Assembly (NCBI GenBank): GCA_017354895.1
Contig: CP071494.1
Span: 744,001-808,000, forward strand
From: Podospora comata
Taxonomy: Eukaryota > Ascomycota > Sordariomycetes > Sordariales > Podosporaceae
DNA length: 64,000 nt
Reading direction: 5' to 3'
Shown here: one piece after another, positions 54,907 to 64,000 of the stretch
How positions within the stretch are numbered: the first letter of the stretch is position 1
Layout of the letters: every line of letters starts with the position of its first letter
The notes under the pieces: generated by a model
Database searches by the model: none
What the model was told of the DNA's origin: nothing
Seen by the model: the letters and a program-made list of their open reading frames with translations, nothing else
Position numbers and translations under genes: made by a program

Positions 54907-57405
54907 TCAAACCACACTCCCAACAGCAATACTCCTCTTCCCCCTCCACCCCCTAAACCGTCCCATCAACCCCCCCTTCCTTCTCCTGTTCCCCTTCTTT
55001 TTCCTTCCCCTTTCCTTCTCCTGCTTATCATACCCCCCCTGCCCACCACCGCCCTCCTGCCTGACCCTCTGCACCAACCAAACATTATAAACTCCAAACA
55101 ACAACCCCCCAACCACCATCTCCACCGCCTCCAAAATCCCAGCAATGATCGCCTGCGTCGACCACTCCCCATTCTGCACAGCATAAACCCCCACCACCGT
55201 CCCAACCAGCCCAACCATGCTGTACATCACAAGCGGCAAGTACAACTTGTTCAGCAGCCAGACATAATTCCTCCTCCACTTCAACCCCAGCCACGCCGTC
55301 CCAAAAGTTCCGATGATGATAAACACAAAGCCTACCACCATCGTTGCCGTGTTCGCCCTGGTGAGAAGAAGTTTCTTGTCCGGGGTGGTGTTTGCGCCTA
55401 GGTTGATGGGTATAGCGCTTTCAGGATCCAACGGGGGGCGGGAGAGGGCCGTGAACGACCCCGGGATGATCACGTAGCCGGCTAGAAGAAGAAAAAGAAA
55501 AAGGGTGGAGAGGATGTTGTGCAGGCGGGGGATTTTGTCCAGAGACAGCAGGATGGACATGTAAGGTGTTTGTGGGGCCTGGGTGTTGTACAGTGGTTTG
55601 GAGTAGGACAGGTCCGTGTTTTTTCTTGTTGGCGGGGAGAAGGAAGAGGATGGTTGGACGGTTGGGTTTAACGGGCGGGTGGATGTTGCCGTTGCGGAGG
55701 AGGCGACTGAGTCGAGGGAGCTGGAGTGCGAGTGTTGGTTGTAGGCTGGCTTGGGGGGAGTGCCTCCGACGGCGCGGGGCTGATAGGGGGGGGAGACGAC
55801 GGCCCGAGGCATGGTGGGATAGCGGCCGCCGTCTTGGTTTGACGAAGGGGAGGTGATGTTGCGGGAGAGGTAACCGCCCTGCGGCGGGGAAGTTACTCTT
55901 GGTGGGCTGACGATGCCGGAGCGGGAGGGGCCAGCAGGATAGGTGTTGTTGATGTTTCGGGAAGAGCTGGTGATGTTGAGAGGGGCGATTTCTTTTCGTT
56001 GAGGAGGAGCGGCGAGGGCTGGTCTTTGGGGAGGGGCTGATGGGTTTTGAGAGAAAAGACCAACGGGTATGCCGCCTTCTGCTACTTGAGGGTTGGGTGG
56101 CGATTGCCTCAAGGGGTTAATGGTTTGTTGAGAAAGGTTGGAAGACATGACTGGCTTCTGGGGTGGGTTAGGAGGCGATTGCCTCAAGGGGTTCATGTCA
56201 ATGTTGTTGCGAGAGAAGCCGGCCGGCAAGCTTGAGTCGGCAGGAGGGGGCGGGGGGTTTGGTGGTGATGACCGAAGAGGGTTCATCAACATTTGGTGTG
56301 GCGGTGAATTGACCGGCTTTCGAGAGAACGAGCCAGTGGAAGGGGGTAGAGGTTTTGAGGGAGAAACAACATTGCGGGAGCGACTAGTCTCTGCCGAGAC
56401 GTAGGGATTGTACGTGGCCTGAGGTAAGGCGCTCTGCGGTGAAACCAAACGGTCAGAGGTTTGCGAAAATCCTCCAGCGGACACGGAGGTTTGCCGTGGA
56501 GGAGGATTGGGCGTGAGGTTTGCGGTGCGGAGCGGCGGGGGGTAGGCTGGGTTTCTTTCCTGTGGCATATTGCGCCTTGCCTGTGCCTGCTCAAACGATT
56601 GCACCGGGGCCATTGCTTGTTGACGAGTCGGTCGTAGAACCACCGGCACAGCTTGTTCAACTCGAGAAGATTGAACTTGTCCGGACCGCGATGAAGTTGG
56701 GACCGGGGGCATCGGTCCTCGCGGGACAGGAAGGGCTTCTGCCGGGATCGGCGGCCCCTGACGAGACGGGCCTTGCATCGCGGCCACGGGGGCAGACGGT
56801 AATGGGCCTCGAGGCGGTCCTCGACGACTAGCTGTTTGATTTGCTTGGATCTCTGCTTGAGGAGGTTCTTCTTTCACCGCTGGTTTCGGGAAAGAGAAGT
56901 TGGGTGCACCTTGATCTGGACTGACTTGGTTTCTGGCGGAAGCTGGAGGCCCTTGATTGAGTTTGCGTTGTTGGGTACTTAAAGCTGCTGGACGTTCTGG
57001 TGCACTTTCGATAGGCTCTCTGCGTGAAGAAAAGCTTGCCTCTGTCACATTCTCAGCAGTACGCCCTGGAGCTGGTTGACGACTGCTCCCCTGCGTCGAA
57101 GGTTGGCGAGGCATCCCTCTCTTGGGACCGGCCGACCGCTTTCTTCCTCTGACAGCCGTACTTTCTTGCCCCCTCGCCGTCCTGGGAAGCCGGCCATCTT
57201 CTTCGGTGGATGCTGACACCATAGATTGCTGTTGTTGTTGTTGTTGAGGTTTCTGTTGCCGTGAAGGTGCTCTCCGTGGGCCTCCTTGAGCTGTTGATGA
57301 TTCTCCTGCTTCGTCACCCCCAGGAACTGGTTTTCGAGATACGCTTCCCTTTGCGACCTGCTGTTGCCCTTGCTTTGGCGCACGAGGGGCCCCTGCTGAA
57401 GACAT
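54907..57405 (-). CDS. Disordered-N-terminus, four-pass membrane protein
   Basis: A single exon from the ATG at 57405 encodes 832 residues. Residues 1-610 are disordered, rich in Pro, Ser, Gln, Arg and Asn. A recurring motif of the kind MNPLR(S/Q)SPPNPP occurs at least three times (about residues 370-450), along with RNI and SPP repeats. From about residue 616 the chain becomes membrane-bound: segments around NILSTLFLFLLLAGYVIIPG, TATMVVGFVFIIIGTFGTAW, LVMYSMVGLVGTVVGVYAV and AGILEAVEMVVGGLLFGVYN. It ends in a strongly basic tail (KERGRKKKGNRRRKGG). No signal peptide, so the long N-terminus is probably cytosolic. I do not recognise a named family; a fungal plasma-membrane protein with a scaffold-like tail is the reasonable description. 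Confidence 0.87.
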   Translation of the reverse strand: MSSAGAPRAPKQGQQQVAKGSVSRKPVPGGDEAGESSTAQGGPRRAPSRQQKPQQQQQQQSMVSASTEEDGRLPRTARGQESTAVRGRKRSAGPKRGMPRQPSTQGSSRQPAPGRTAENVTEASFSSRREPIESAPERPAALSTQQRKLNQGPPASARNQVSPDQGAPNFSFPKPAVKEEPPQAEIQANQTASRRGPPRGPLPSAPVAAMQGPSRQGPPIPAEALPVPRGPMPPVPTSSRSGQVQSSRVEQAVPVVLRPTRQQAMAPVQSFEQAQARRNMPQERNPAYPPPLRTANLTPNPPPRQTSVSAGGFSQTSDRLVSPQSALPQATYNPYVSAETSRSRNVVSPSKPLPPSTGSFSRKPVNSPPHQMLMNPLRSSPPNPPPPPADSSLPAGFSRNNIDMNPLRQSPPNPPQKPVMSSNLSQQTINPLRQSPPNPQVAEGGIPVGLFSQNPSAPPQRPALAAPPQRKEIAPLNITSSSRNINNTYPAGPSRSGIVSPPRVTSPPQGGYLSRNITSPSSNQDGGRYPTMPRAVVSPPYQPRAVGGTPPKPAYNQHSHSSSLDSVASSATATSTRPLNPTVQPSSSFSPPTRKNTDLSYSKPLYNTQAPQTPYMSILLSLDKIPRLHNILSTLFLFLLLAGYVIIPGSFTALSRPPLDPESAIPINLGANTTPDKKLLLTRANTATMVVGFVFIIIGTFGTAWLGLKWRRNYVWLLNKLYLPLVMYSMVGLVGTVVGVYAVQNGEWSTQAIIAGILEAVEMVVGGLLFGVYNVWLVQRVRQEGGGGQGGYDKQEKERGRKKKGNRRRKGGLMGRFRGWRGKRSIAVGSVV
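56120..56310 (-). repeat. Imperfect coding repeat NPLR-SPPNPP
   Basis: Three imperfect units, each about 60-75 bp apart, encode MNPLRSSPPNPP, MNPLRQSPPNPP and INPLRQSPPNP. They lie within the disordered part of the 832-residue membrane protein. The constant NPLR core and the SPPNPP end suggest a short linear binding motif, possibly for an SH3 or WW partner; that is inference. Confidence 0.75.
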
Positions 57406-58647
57406 GTTGAAGAATCGCAGTGAATATATCTCTCAAGGGAGGCAGTCGTAATCACGGGCGAGCAAGCAAGATGAGGTGAGGTAAGTCTAGACCTTGATGA
57501 AGCAAGGGCGGCCAGGGAAGGGATATACGGCATTATATTGGAACTGGAAATACTACACACAAGTCGTCGAAACACATGATCGGCCTGTGATGGCCCTCCT
57601 GAAAGACCGGGTCGGAAACATGTCGTTGGAAGTTGGGAGGCTCCCGGGAACACAGCAGCCAAATGAGATGAGCAAGCCACTGGGCTCTTCCCCCACGGTC
57701 CGGGTCAAGGCCGGTGAGCCCCCCATAAAGAAAACTCGAAGGAGCTTGGAATAGAAATCTGAAGTCTGCCGTGCGAGTCTGGTCATTATGGGTGCCGACC
57801 GACGGCCGGTGTCCAACCCGGTTGGCCGGGTCCGAAACAGAACAAAAAGAACGCTTGAAGGCGGCGCGGGAGAAGTGATCACTCTGTTTTTGGTGCTGGT
57901 CGAGCCGGTCGAGCCGGTCCAGCCGACCACTGAAACTGAGAGGCACAGCTGGGCCAACTGCCGTTCATGCATCGCCAGAAAACATAAAGACGGCCAAGGC
58001 ACTCTCTTCAATGTAGACTTCGACCTGGCCATCACTGGTCATGAATTCTGCTCCAATGTTATTAGTCACTCCATAAAGAAAACTGGAACCAGGTTGCTTG
58101 GCTGCAACAATAACAACAGTCGAGTAGAGCAGGATGCCGAGATACGGATAGTCCAGGTTCATAGAAGATAACAACAATAAGAAGGTTTTATTCACTCCTA
58201 TTTTTGAATCAATTGACGGCTCACAAGTGAAAAGAGCAACCTGCGACCTCGACTGCGACTTGCGATAAAAGTGACAAGACTGAGAAATAGATAATCTGAT
58301 GTTCGCATCGCTCCTCCTCTGGCTCTGGTTGTCGGTTATCGGAGCATCGAGGTCTAAACCAATCAGAGAGCTGGAGACTTCAGGCAGGCAGCCCCACCAT
58401 GGACACCCAGGATATGCTCCAGCCAATCAGACGGCGAGCAGCAGACGTCCGTCAAAATTTGGCTCCACGATAGCGGTGCCATCGAACTCGATAGGTAGGC
58501 GCATTCCTTGTGACCGCTGTGGTTCTCAACTCCCGTCAGGTCAACCCCAAAAAAAAAGTCCCAGCTGTTGCCCGCTGCAGTGGCATCCCGACCACCCTCA
58601 CTTTGCTCGTATGAAGCCGGCGAAGGAGCTTGTGTCCACAGCAAGCG
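57406..58647. promoter_or_regulatory. Divergent promoter region of two large genes
   Basis: About 1.2 kb lies between the start codons of the membrane-protein gene (minus) and the forkhead gene (plus). Short frames on both strands look incidental. A GAGCCGGTC direct repeat occurs at 57902-57922. The two promoters must be here. Confidence 0.55.
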
Positions 58648-61600
58648 ATGAATTCGTCTGTGATGGACTCCAACCAGCCAGCTCAGCCAAAAGACGCTGC
58701 CATGTCGGCCAACGCCCCCCTCGACCTCGACGCGCAGAGCCCACCGCGCCCTCCTTTTTCTCCATTGACCGAAGCCGCAACGGACTCGGGCACCCGCGAA
58801 CCTTCAGTTAACCCGGGCGCCACGCTCGACCAGGACGAGCAACAAGACCAAAATGCGTCCGCTTCAGCCACCGCCGACGCTAACCCGTCACTATCTTCCG
58901 CGCTCGTCAACTCTAACTCCAGCTCCAACTTCAACCCCAACTCTTCCAACTCCAATCTTTCCCATCTCAACGTCTCCCAGATCAACGGTGCTTCAGCAAT
59001 GGACAATGTCACCATGGATATGGGCTTTGATGCCGGCATAGACATGTACGGGCAGGGCATCACGCCTGCTACCAACATCCTCATGGCCATCGCCCGCAGT
59101 TATACACAGACCCAACAGCAGCAGCAGCAGCAGCAGCACCAGCAACAGCACCAGCGGCGACAATCTCAACTGCCCTCTACCATTCACCCCGCCCAGGTCT
59201 CACGAACTCACAGTGCGCTTGATGTTCCCGATGCGTTGATGGCGATCCCCGAACCTTCTCGAGCCCCGCCGCCTGTCGAGCCCCGGCTGGAGTCGTTTGC
59301 CAGGATTGAGTTTGCCGACAGTGTGTTCCAGATGACCACCTATGCCGTCGTGATCGGCCGTGACGTGCGGGCGCTGGAACTAGCAAGGAAGCAAGAAAAG
59401 GAGGATGAGGCCTGGAGGCAGATTGTCGATCAGTATGCGAGACAAGGTCTTCCGCCCCCCCCACGGCCAGAGCTCAATCGTCGAAAGTTTACGAGATCAT
59501 ATGTCAGCGAAGAAGGTGGCATGCTGGGGCCGGAATCCGAGGACGAGGAGTATGTCCGACCCGCAAAGCGTAGGAGAGTTAGTGTTGCGAATTCGGCATC
59601 CGGCGACTCATCCATGGCGCAACAGGAAGCTGCCATGGCCGCCGAGCAAGCCGCGCTGAACGACAAGAGCCTTGCTGCCAACCGCCAATACGTCTGGCAC
59701 ACCCCCGGTTCGGCATCTGTCAACCTCAATGCTCTAAGACCGTCCCCATATACCGTTCCCTTCATCGGCATTCACTCGCCCGGGCCAGACATCGCCAAGA
59801 AGACAAAGGGGATTTCAAGACAGCACTTAAGAATTGAGTACGATCAAAACGAAGGCGTCTTCAAAGCGTACCCATTACATAGAAATGGCATCTTTATTGA
59901 TGATAAATTTCACAAAGACGAAGGCGTCACGCTGAGGAGCGGCAATCGTATCCAGATTAAAGAGGTCGAGTTTAAATTCATCATCAACGGCGTTGCCGAG
60001 GGCAAAACTGGTGCGGAGGAGGAGCCGCAGCAGGAGGTACCCGCAGCAGTCAACCGGCGCTATTCAGAGGGTGGCAAGGAGATGAGTTTTGATTTTGAGA
60101 GCTCCCACGACGTAGAAAAGGGGAGCACCAGCCCGGAGGAAGTGCCAGTGGAGGCAGCAAAGGAGAGTAGCGAAAGTGAGCTGTCGGATCTGGATGAAGA
60201 AATGCCCGATGCAGGGGAGCCGGAAGACGCCGAGGGCGAGGAGGACCAGGAAGTCATGGAGACCATTGAGCAGGATGCCGAAGAACAACTCAGCCACATC
60301 AAGCCTGAAGATATGACGCCCGAGATGCTTGCTGCTTTGCCATTGCTTCCACCCAAGAAGCGTGGACCTGGCAGGCCTCCCAAGAACGGCATTATGTCCA
60401 AGAGAGAGGAAAGATTGCGAAAGAAGGCGGCTATGGAGCTTGCAAAGAAAAACATGCCGCCACCAACACCTGGCGAACCACCAATAAAGCGCAAGGTTGG
60501 TCGGCCACGAAAACATCCTCTCCCGGAAAACACGCCAGACCGGCCAGAGAAGCGCAAATACAAGCCACGCAAATCAAAGAACGGCGAGGAAGGCGAGATG
60601 TCGGAGACGGAAAAGACGCTCGAGAAGCGAAGGCGCGAAAAGCCCAAGACGCCTCCTCTGGAGCTGAACAGGGCAGATTACACAGAGGAGCAGCTGCAAA
60701 AGCCCAACAAGAATTACGGCATTCTCATCGACGAGGTCTTGTCCGCAGCCCCACCCGATGGGCTGACTCTCAAGCAGATCTACAAGCGCATCCAGATGAA
60801 GTATCCCTTCTACTATTTCACAGTAGACACCAAGGGCTGGGAGAGCAGTGTTCGGCACAATCTTATTGGCAATGTTGCCTTCAAGAAGAACGAGGAAACC
60901 CACTTGTGGGCCCGGGTACCTGGGATTGACATCGATGCTGGCAAGAAGCGGAAAGCCGCGTCTCCGGATCATTCCACGTCGATTCATTCATTTGGCCAAC
61001 ACTATCAACCAACCGCAGCTCCTCAGGTGCAGCTGTTTCACTCGGAGGCTGGTGCGCAGCAAGGGTACCGGCCTGGTACTGGGCCTCCTCCACGTCCTGG
61101 GTATCCGGCTTCTCAAAGTCAGATGAATCTCGGCCAACATCCTCATCAGCAGCTCTCGGCGCAGCCCGTCGGCGTTGGTGCTCAACAAGCCCTCCACCAG
61201 CCCTATCAGAGCACGGCTCAAGGGAACGGTATCCCCCAGATGGCCGATCAAGGGGCAGCCCAAGGTTCCCGTCCCATACCCGCCAACCCGCAAGCGACGG
61301 CCTATTCGTCACCGTACGCATCAAGGCCCCCTCCATCGGCTTCGCCTCAGGCTGGCAATGTGCCACAGAGTGCTCAAAGGCAACAGCTTCCGCATCAAAA
61401 CGGAGCAGCTCCGCACAACGGTGTGCCTCAGCCCAACAATGCGTCTCCGCACCCTGCATCGGCGGCGGGAGTCAAGCCAGGCCAACCTATCAGTACCAGC
61501 GGAACCCCAGCCCCGATAAAGCCTTCTATCCACCCAAGGCTCGTCGAGATTATCCGAAACTTTAGGAAAACAGTTACTTCGATCGGTGCAATTCGTTCTA

Positions 61601-64000
61601 ATGTGGGAGATGCAGGAGAAGCTATTGCCATGTCTGTGATCAACCGCGGTCTCGGGTTGGCCAACCAGTCTACTACGCCGACCTACGAGTCTATTGAGAA
61701 GATTGTTCTCAACGTGTTTGAATCCCAGACAGCCAAGCAGTTGGTCGGTTTTGAGATTGCGCCCAAGCTGATTGAGAGGCTAGTCTCCTTCAAGAGGCAG
61801 ATGATCAACACTTTGAAGGATAAGATGAAGCCCCTGGAGGCGGAGCAGTTGGTGCTGTCAGCCATCGACCGCGTTCTCGGTTTTGCGGACAAGAGCATCA
61901 TGCAGGGAACCGATGCACAGAAGACATCCTACGAGCTCGCAGAGGGTGTTTTGATGCCAGCGGTGCAACGCGAGATTGCTGCCCATGACAAGGAAGCAGC
62001 TGCTGCCTCCATGCCGCCTACCCCCACGCCAGCCCTTTCACAGGTGCGGACGCCTGCGCAAATGCCGGCGCCGGGTAAGTATCCCTCGACTCCGCACTCG
62101 ACTGCAGCACACCAGTCCGCCACTGCTGCACGCCCCGGCTCCGTTCCGGCGGCCCAAACCCCTGTGCAGATGCAGAATCAACCCCCAAGGCCAGTCTACA
62201 CTCCGGCACAGCAAGCCCACATGGCACAGCAGCAGCCCCGAGCAACTGTAGGGCAACCTGCGCCTGCTGGGACTTCGAATGGGAACCCGCTCAATGCACA
62301 ATATATGAATCAGAATGCGGTCTCTGGCTCTGGTGCTGGGCCCGCCGGCGCGCGGTCTATTGATCAAGTTGCACCTGCACCTCAGTCCCAAGTTGCTCCG
62401 GCACCGGTCGCCCAGAGTGACGCCCCGGCGAGATCTCAGGCTTCAGCGGGCTCTGCTACTAGCTCGAACCAGAACAGACCACAGTCACACGGGATGCCGG
62501 TTCAGGCGTATCCCCATCTCCAGGCAGCGCAGGCTCAATATCGGACACAGGCCTCAGCACAATCTCAGCAGCAGAATCCCGCGGCGGCTCAGCAGCAGAA
62601 CCAACAGCCACGGGTTCAGCCAGGACAGGCACAGCAAGCACCGAGCTACTCAGTACAGAACCAGCAGCCACAGCAACAGGCGCAGAATCAACAGGCAGCT
62701 CAACAGATTCAGAACCGTCCACCTCAGAGCCCGGCACCAACCCCAGCCCGGATCCAAGGGCAGAGTCACCCAGTTCACGCTCGCCCAGCGCAGGGCGGGC
62801 AATCTCCTCTTCAAGTTCAGAGTCAAATTCAGGGCCAAGTTCAAGGGCAAGTCCAGGGCCAGAGTCAGGGGCAAAAACCGGTTCCAGGACAGGGGCAGGC
62901 TCAGAGCCAGGCACCAAATCAGCAGACACCGGTTCAGCAGACCCAGGGACAGTACCAGCCTCGTCCACAGGTTGCTGTTTCGGCTCAGCAGGTTCAGCAA
63001 CACGCGCAACAGCCCTCACCACAGCAGGCCCAGCAGCAGGCGCTACAGCAGACACAACAACATGCTCAACAGCAGCCTCGTACTCAGCCAACACAGGCCC
63101 AACCGGTTCAAGCTTACCAAACCCAGGCGCAGCAAGCCCGTGTTCAGCAACAGCCGACTCCCCAGCAGACAGCTCGACAACAACCAGTCCAGCAGCAGCC
63201 TATTCAGCAAGTTGCTCAACCGTCCGTCCAGCCGTCTCACATTCAGCAAGCCCATGTCCAACAGCCACAGGCTCAGCATGCCCAAGCTTCGCCGACACAA
63301 GCTCAACAGTCTCCGACTCAGCAGATCCAGGCTCAGCAACCGCTTGTGCAGCAAGCTTATGCTCAGAGCTCCTATGCCAGGCCCACTACTCCGGCTCAGG
63401 CTGCTCAAATGTCGCGGGCCCAAGCTCGCCCACAAGTGCAGTCCCAGGGTCCCGTCCAGGCTCCAAGTCAAGCTTCCGGTGCATCGCCGGCCCCTTCTCC
63501 AGGACAAAAGCCTGTGCCAGGCCCAGCTCAGGTGTCAGCCCCTCGAGTTCTTTCGCCCACCACCCAAGCTCAGCCAAGTCAGGCTGCGGTCCCTTCCATC
63601 CAGAATGCTGCTCCGCTTCAGAACCAAATGCCTGCTCAGACCCAAGCATCTGCCCAGCAGCCTTTGTCTACCACTCAACCTCAACCTTCAAAACCTTGGG
63701 GTCCAGCGGTCCCTAGCCCACTCGCGGCCCAATCGAACAAGCCATCCCCTCAGCTCTCTTCGCAGGCGGCTCCTTCTGCTGCCTCCAAGGTCTCGATCCC
63801 GGCTCCGACAGTCACGGCGCCATCAGCATCACCAAGTCCAATTCAGCGTCTTGCTCCAACGCCCGGCATGATCCCTCTGCCGCCAAAGCCCCCGGCTCCG
63901 GTTGCTACACCGCCCCCTCAAGCATCTGCTTCTGCGGATTCTGTTTCTAGTGCTGCTCCAGCTTCCAGCTCGGCAGCAGCATACATCCCTCCGCCACCGA
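58648..64000 (+). CDS. FHA-forkhead transcription factor (partial, runs off right edge)
   Basis: The frame is open from the ATG at 58648 (MNSSVMDSNQ; a second ATG lies at 58663) to the window end, at least 1784 residues, with no intron needed. Order: Ser/Asn-rich N-terminus with a poly-Gln run; FHA strand TYAVVIGRD near residue 232; an insertion of about 130 residues; the rest of the FHA domain with GISRQHLRIEYD and RNGIFIDD (370-445); an acidic stretch; AT-hook-like GPGRPPKNG and VGRPRKHP (about 569 and 613); the forkhead domain (about 683-752) with KNYGILIDEVL, LTLKQIYKRI and GWESSVRHNLIGNVAF; a conserved helical block near 960 (PRLVEIIRNFRKTV); then Gln/Ala/Pro-rich sequence from about 1030 onward. 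Fkh1/2-type factors control G2/M genes and, in filamentous fungi, development. The stop codon lies outside the window. Confidence 0.93.
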   Translation, partial: MNSSVMDSNQPAQPKDAAMSANAPLDLDAQSPPRPPFSPLTEAATDSGTREPSVNPGATLDQDEQQDQNASASATADANPSLSSALVNSNSSSNFNPNSSNSNLSHLNVSQINGASAMDNVTMDMGFDAGIDMYGQGITPATNILMAIARSYTQTQQQQQQQQHQQQHQRRQSQLPSTIHPAQVSRTHSALDVPDALMAIPEPSRAPPPVEPRLESFARIEFADSVFQMTTYAVVIGRDVRALELARKQEKEDEAWRQIVDQYARQGLPPPPRPELNRRKFTRSYVSEEGGMLGPESEDEEYVRPAKRRRVSVANSASGDSSMAQQEAAMAAEQAALNDKSLAANRQYVWHTPGSASVNLNALRPSPYTVPFIGIHSPGPDIAKKTKGISRQHLRIEYDQNEGVFKAYPLHRNGIFIDDKFHKDEGVTLRSGNRIQIKEVEFKFIINGVAEGKTGAEEEPQQEVPAAVNRRYSEGGKEMSFDFESSHDVEKGSTSPEEVPVEAAKESSESELSDLDEEMPDAGEPEDAEGEEDQEVMETIEQDAEEQLSHIKPEDMTPEMLAALPLLPPKKRGPGRPPKNGIMSKREERLRKKAAMELAKKNMPPPTPGEPPIKRKVGRPRKHPLPENTPDRPEKRKYKPRKSKNGEEGEMSETEKTLEKRRREKPKTPPLELNRADYTEEQLQKPNKNYGILIDEVLSAAPPDGLTLKQIYKRIQMKYPFYYFTVDTKGWESSVRHNLIGNVAFKKNEETHLWARVPGIDIDAGKKRKAASPDHSTSIHSFGQHYQPTAAPQVQLFHSEAGAQQGYRPGTGPPPRPGYPASQSQMNLGQHPHQQLSAQPVGVGAQQALHQPYQSTAQGNGIPQMADQGAAQGSRPIPANPQATAYSSPYASRPPPSASPQAGNVPQSAQRQQLPHQNGAAPHNGVPQPNNASPHPASAAGVKPGQPISTSGTPAPIKPSIHPRLVEIIRNFRKTVTSIGAIRSNVGDAGEAIAMSVINRGLGLANQSTTPTYESIEKIVLNVFESQTAKQLVGFEIAPKLIERLVSFKRQMINTLKDKMKPLEAEQLVLSAIDRVLGFADKSIMQGTDAQKTSYELAEGVLMPAVQREIAAHDKEAAAASMPPTPTPALSQVRTPAQMPAPGKYPSTPHSTAAHQSATAARPGSVPAAQTPVQMQNQPPRPVYTPAQQAHMAQQQPRATVGQPAPAGTSNGNPLNAQYMNQNAVSGSGAGPAGARSIDQVAPAPQSQVAPAPVAQSDAPARSQASAGSATSSNQNRPQSHGMPVQAYPHLQAAQAQYRTQASAQSQQQNPAAAQQQNQQPRVQPGQAQQAPSYSVQNQQPQQQAQNQQAAQQIQNRPPQSPAPTPARIQGQSHPVHARPAQGGQSPLQVQSQIQGQVQGQVQGQSQGQKPVPGQGQAQSQAPNQQTPVQQTQGQYQPRPQVAVSAQQVQQHAQQPSPQQAQQQALQQTQQHAQQQPRTQPTQAQPVQAYQTQAQQARVQQQPTPQQTARQQPVQQQPIQQVAQPSVQPSHIQQAHVQQPQAQHAQASPTQAQQSPTQQIQAQQPLVQQAYAQSSYARPTTPAQAAQMSRAQARPQVQSQGPVQAPSQASGASPAPSPGQKPVPGPAQVSAPRVLSPTTQAQPSQAAVPSIQNAAPLQNQMPAQTQASAQQPLSTTQPQPSKPWGPAVPSPLAAQSNKPSPQLSSQAAPSAASKVSIPAPTVTAPSASPSPIQRLAPTPGMIPLPPKPPAPVATPPPQASASADSVSSAAPASSSAAAYIPPPP
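59108..59156 (+). repeat. CAG trinucleotide run (poly-Gln)
   Basis: A CAG/CAC/CAA run encodes an uninterrupted stretch of Gln with a few His residues in the N-terminal part of the forkhead protein. The nearly pure CAG part is a candidate for length variation between strains. Confidence 0.85.
62540..63690 (+). repeat. Gln-rich low-complexity coding region
   Basis: Across more than 1.1 kb the forkhead frame encodes text dominated by Gln with Ala, Pro, Ser and Val, in loose units such as QQPVQQQPIQQV and GQVQGQVQGQSQGQ. The codon mix (CAG and CAA) varies, so it is not a simple microsatellite. It is the tail of the forkhead protein and suits a transactivation or prion-like region. Confidence 0.85.

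Noticed and set aside
60060-60647. Minus-strand 195-codon frame inside the forkhead gene
   Set aside because: It is an antisense shadow of the coding strand, whose translation has clear FHA, AT-hook and forkhead motifs.

Overview
The window is nuclear DNA from a filamentous ascomycete, most likely a Sordariomycete and possibly Sordariales. The signs are short GT-AG introns of about 47-65 bp with CTAAC-type branch sites, AtfA- and EsdC-type proteins, a SUR7/PalI protein, a GPI-anchored PLC-like protein, and an intron-bearing tRNA-Pro. AT-rich blocks and nonsense codons that all look like C-to-T changes suggest RIP mutation. The species cannot be read from the sequence.

Layout: 1-4418 has no supported gene. 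At 4419-6749 (-) lies an apparently decayed coiled-coil gene. Then come a PLC-like GPI protein (8226-9566 -), a SUR7/PalI membrane protein (10680-11744 +), a weak gene relic (about 12540-13168 +), an HD-domain hydrolase (13639-14407 +), a small GPI-type repeat protein (15294-15791 -), tRNA-Pro(AGG) (18679-18797 -), a secreted agmatinase-like ureohydrolase (18982-20501 -) and a 1132-residue disordered protein (22817-26215 +). The stretch 26216-34281 is an accessory, repeat-rich region with minisatellites, an AT-rich island, one copy of a dispersed element and a degenerate peptide-repeat region. EsdC follows at 34282-35094 (-), then another gene-poor repeat region (35095-38743).

From 38744 to 48440 the window is dense with core genes: U1-C (-), Erv25 (+), Sdh5/SDHAF2 (+), kinetochore Dsn1/Mis13 (-) and the AtfA-type bZIP (-). 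A 4.7 kb gene-free stretch follows. The last genes are a GST-fold protein (53140-54208 -), an 832-residue protein with C-terminal membrane segments (54907-57405 -) and a FHA-forkhead transcription factor with a very long Gln-rich tail (58648 to beyond 64000, +).

The genes are mostly independent housekeeping or regulatory genes, not a pathway cluster. I found no clear biosynthetic, defence or selfish gene system. The most unusual material is the non-genic fraction. A short repeat family (core TAATCCTAGCTTTTACTGTC) recurs in both orientations in most of the gene-poor segments. The tract at 30640-31345 encodes 11-residue and 3-residue peptide repeats. The coiled-coil gene at 4419-6749 seems to have died through C-to-T nonsense changes.
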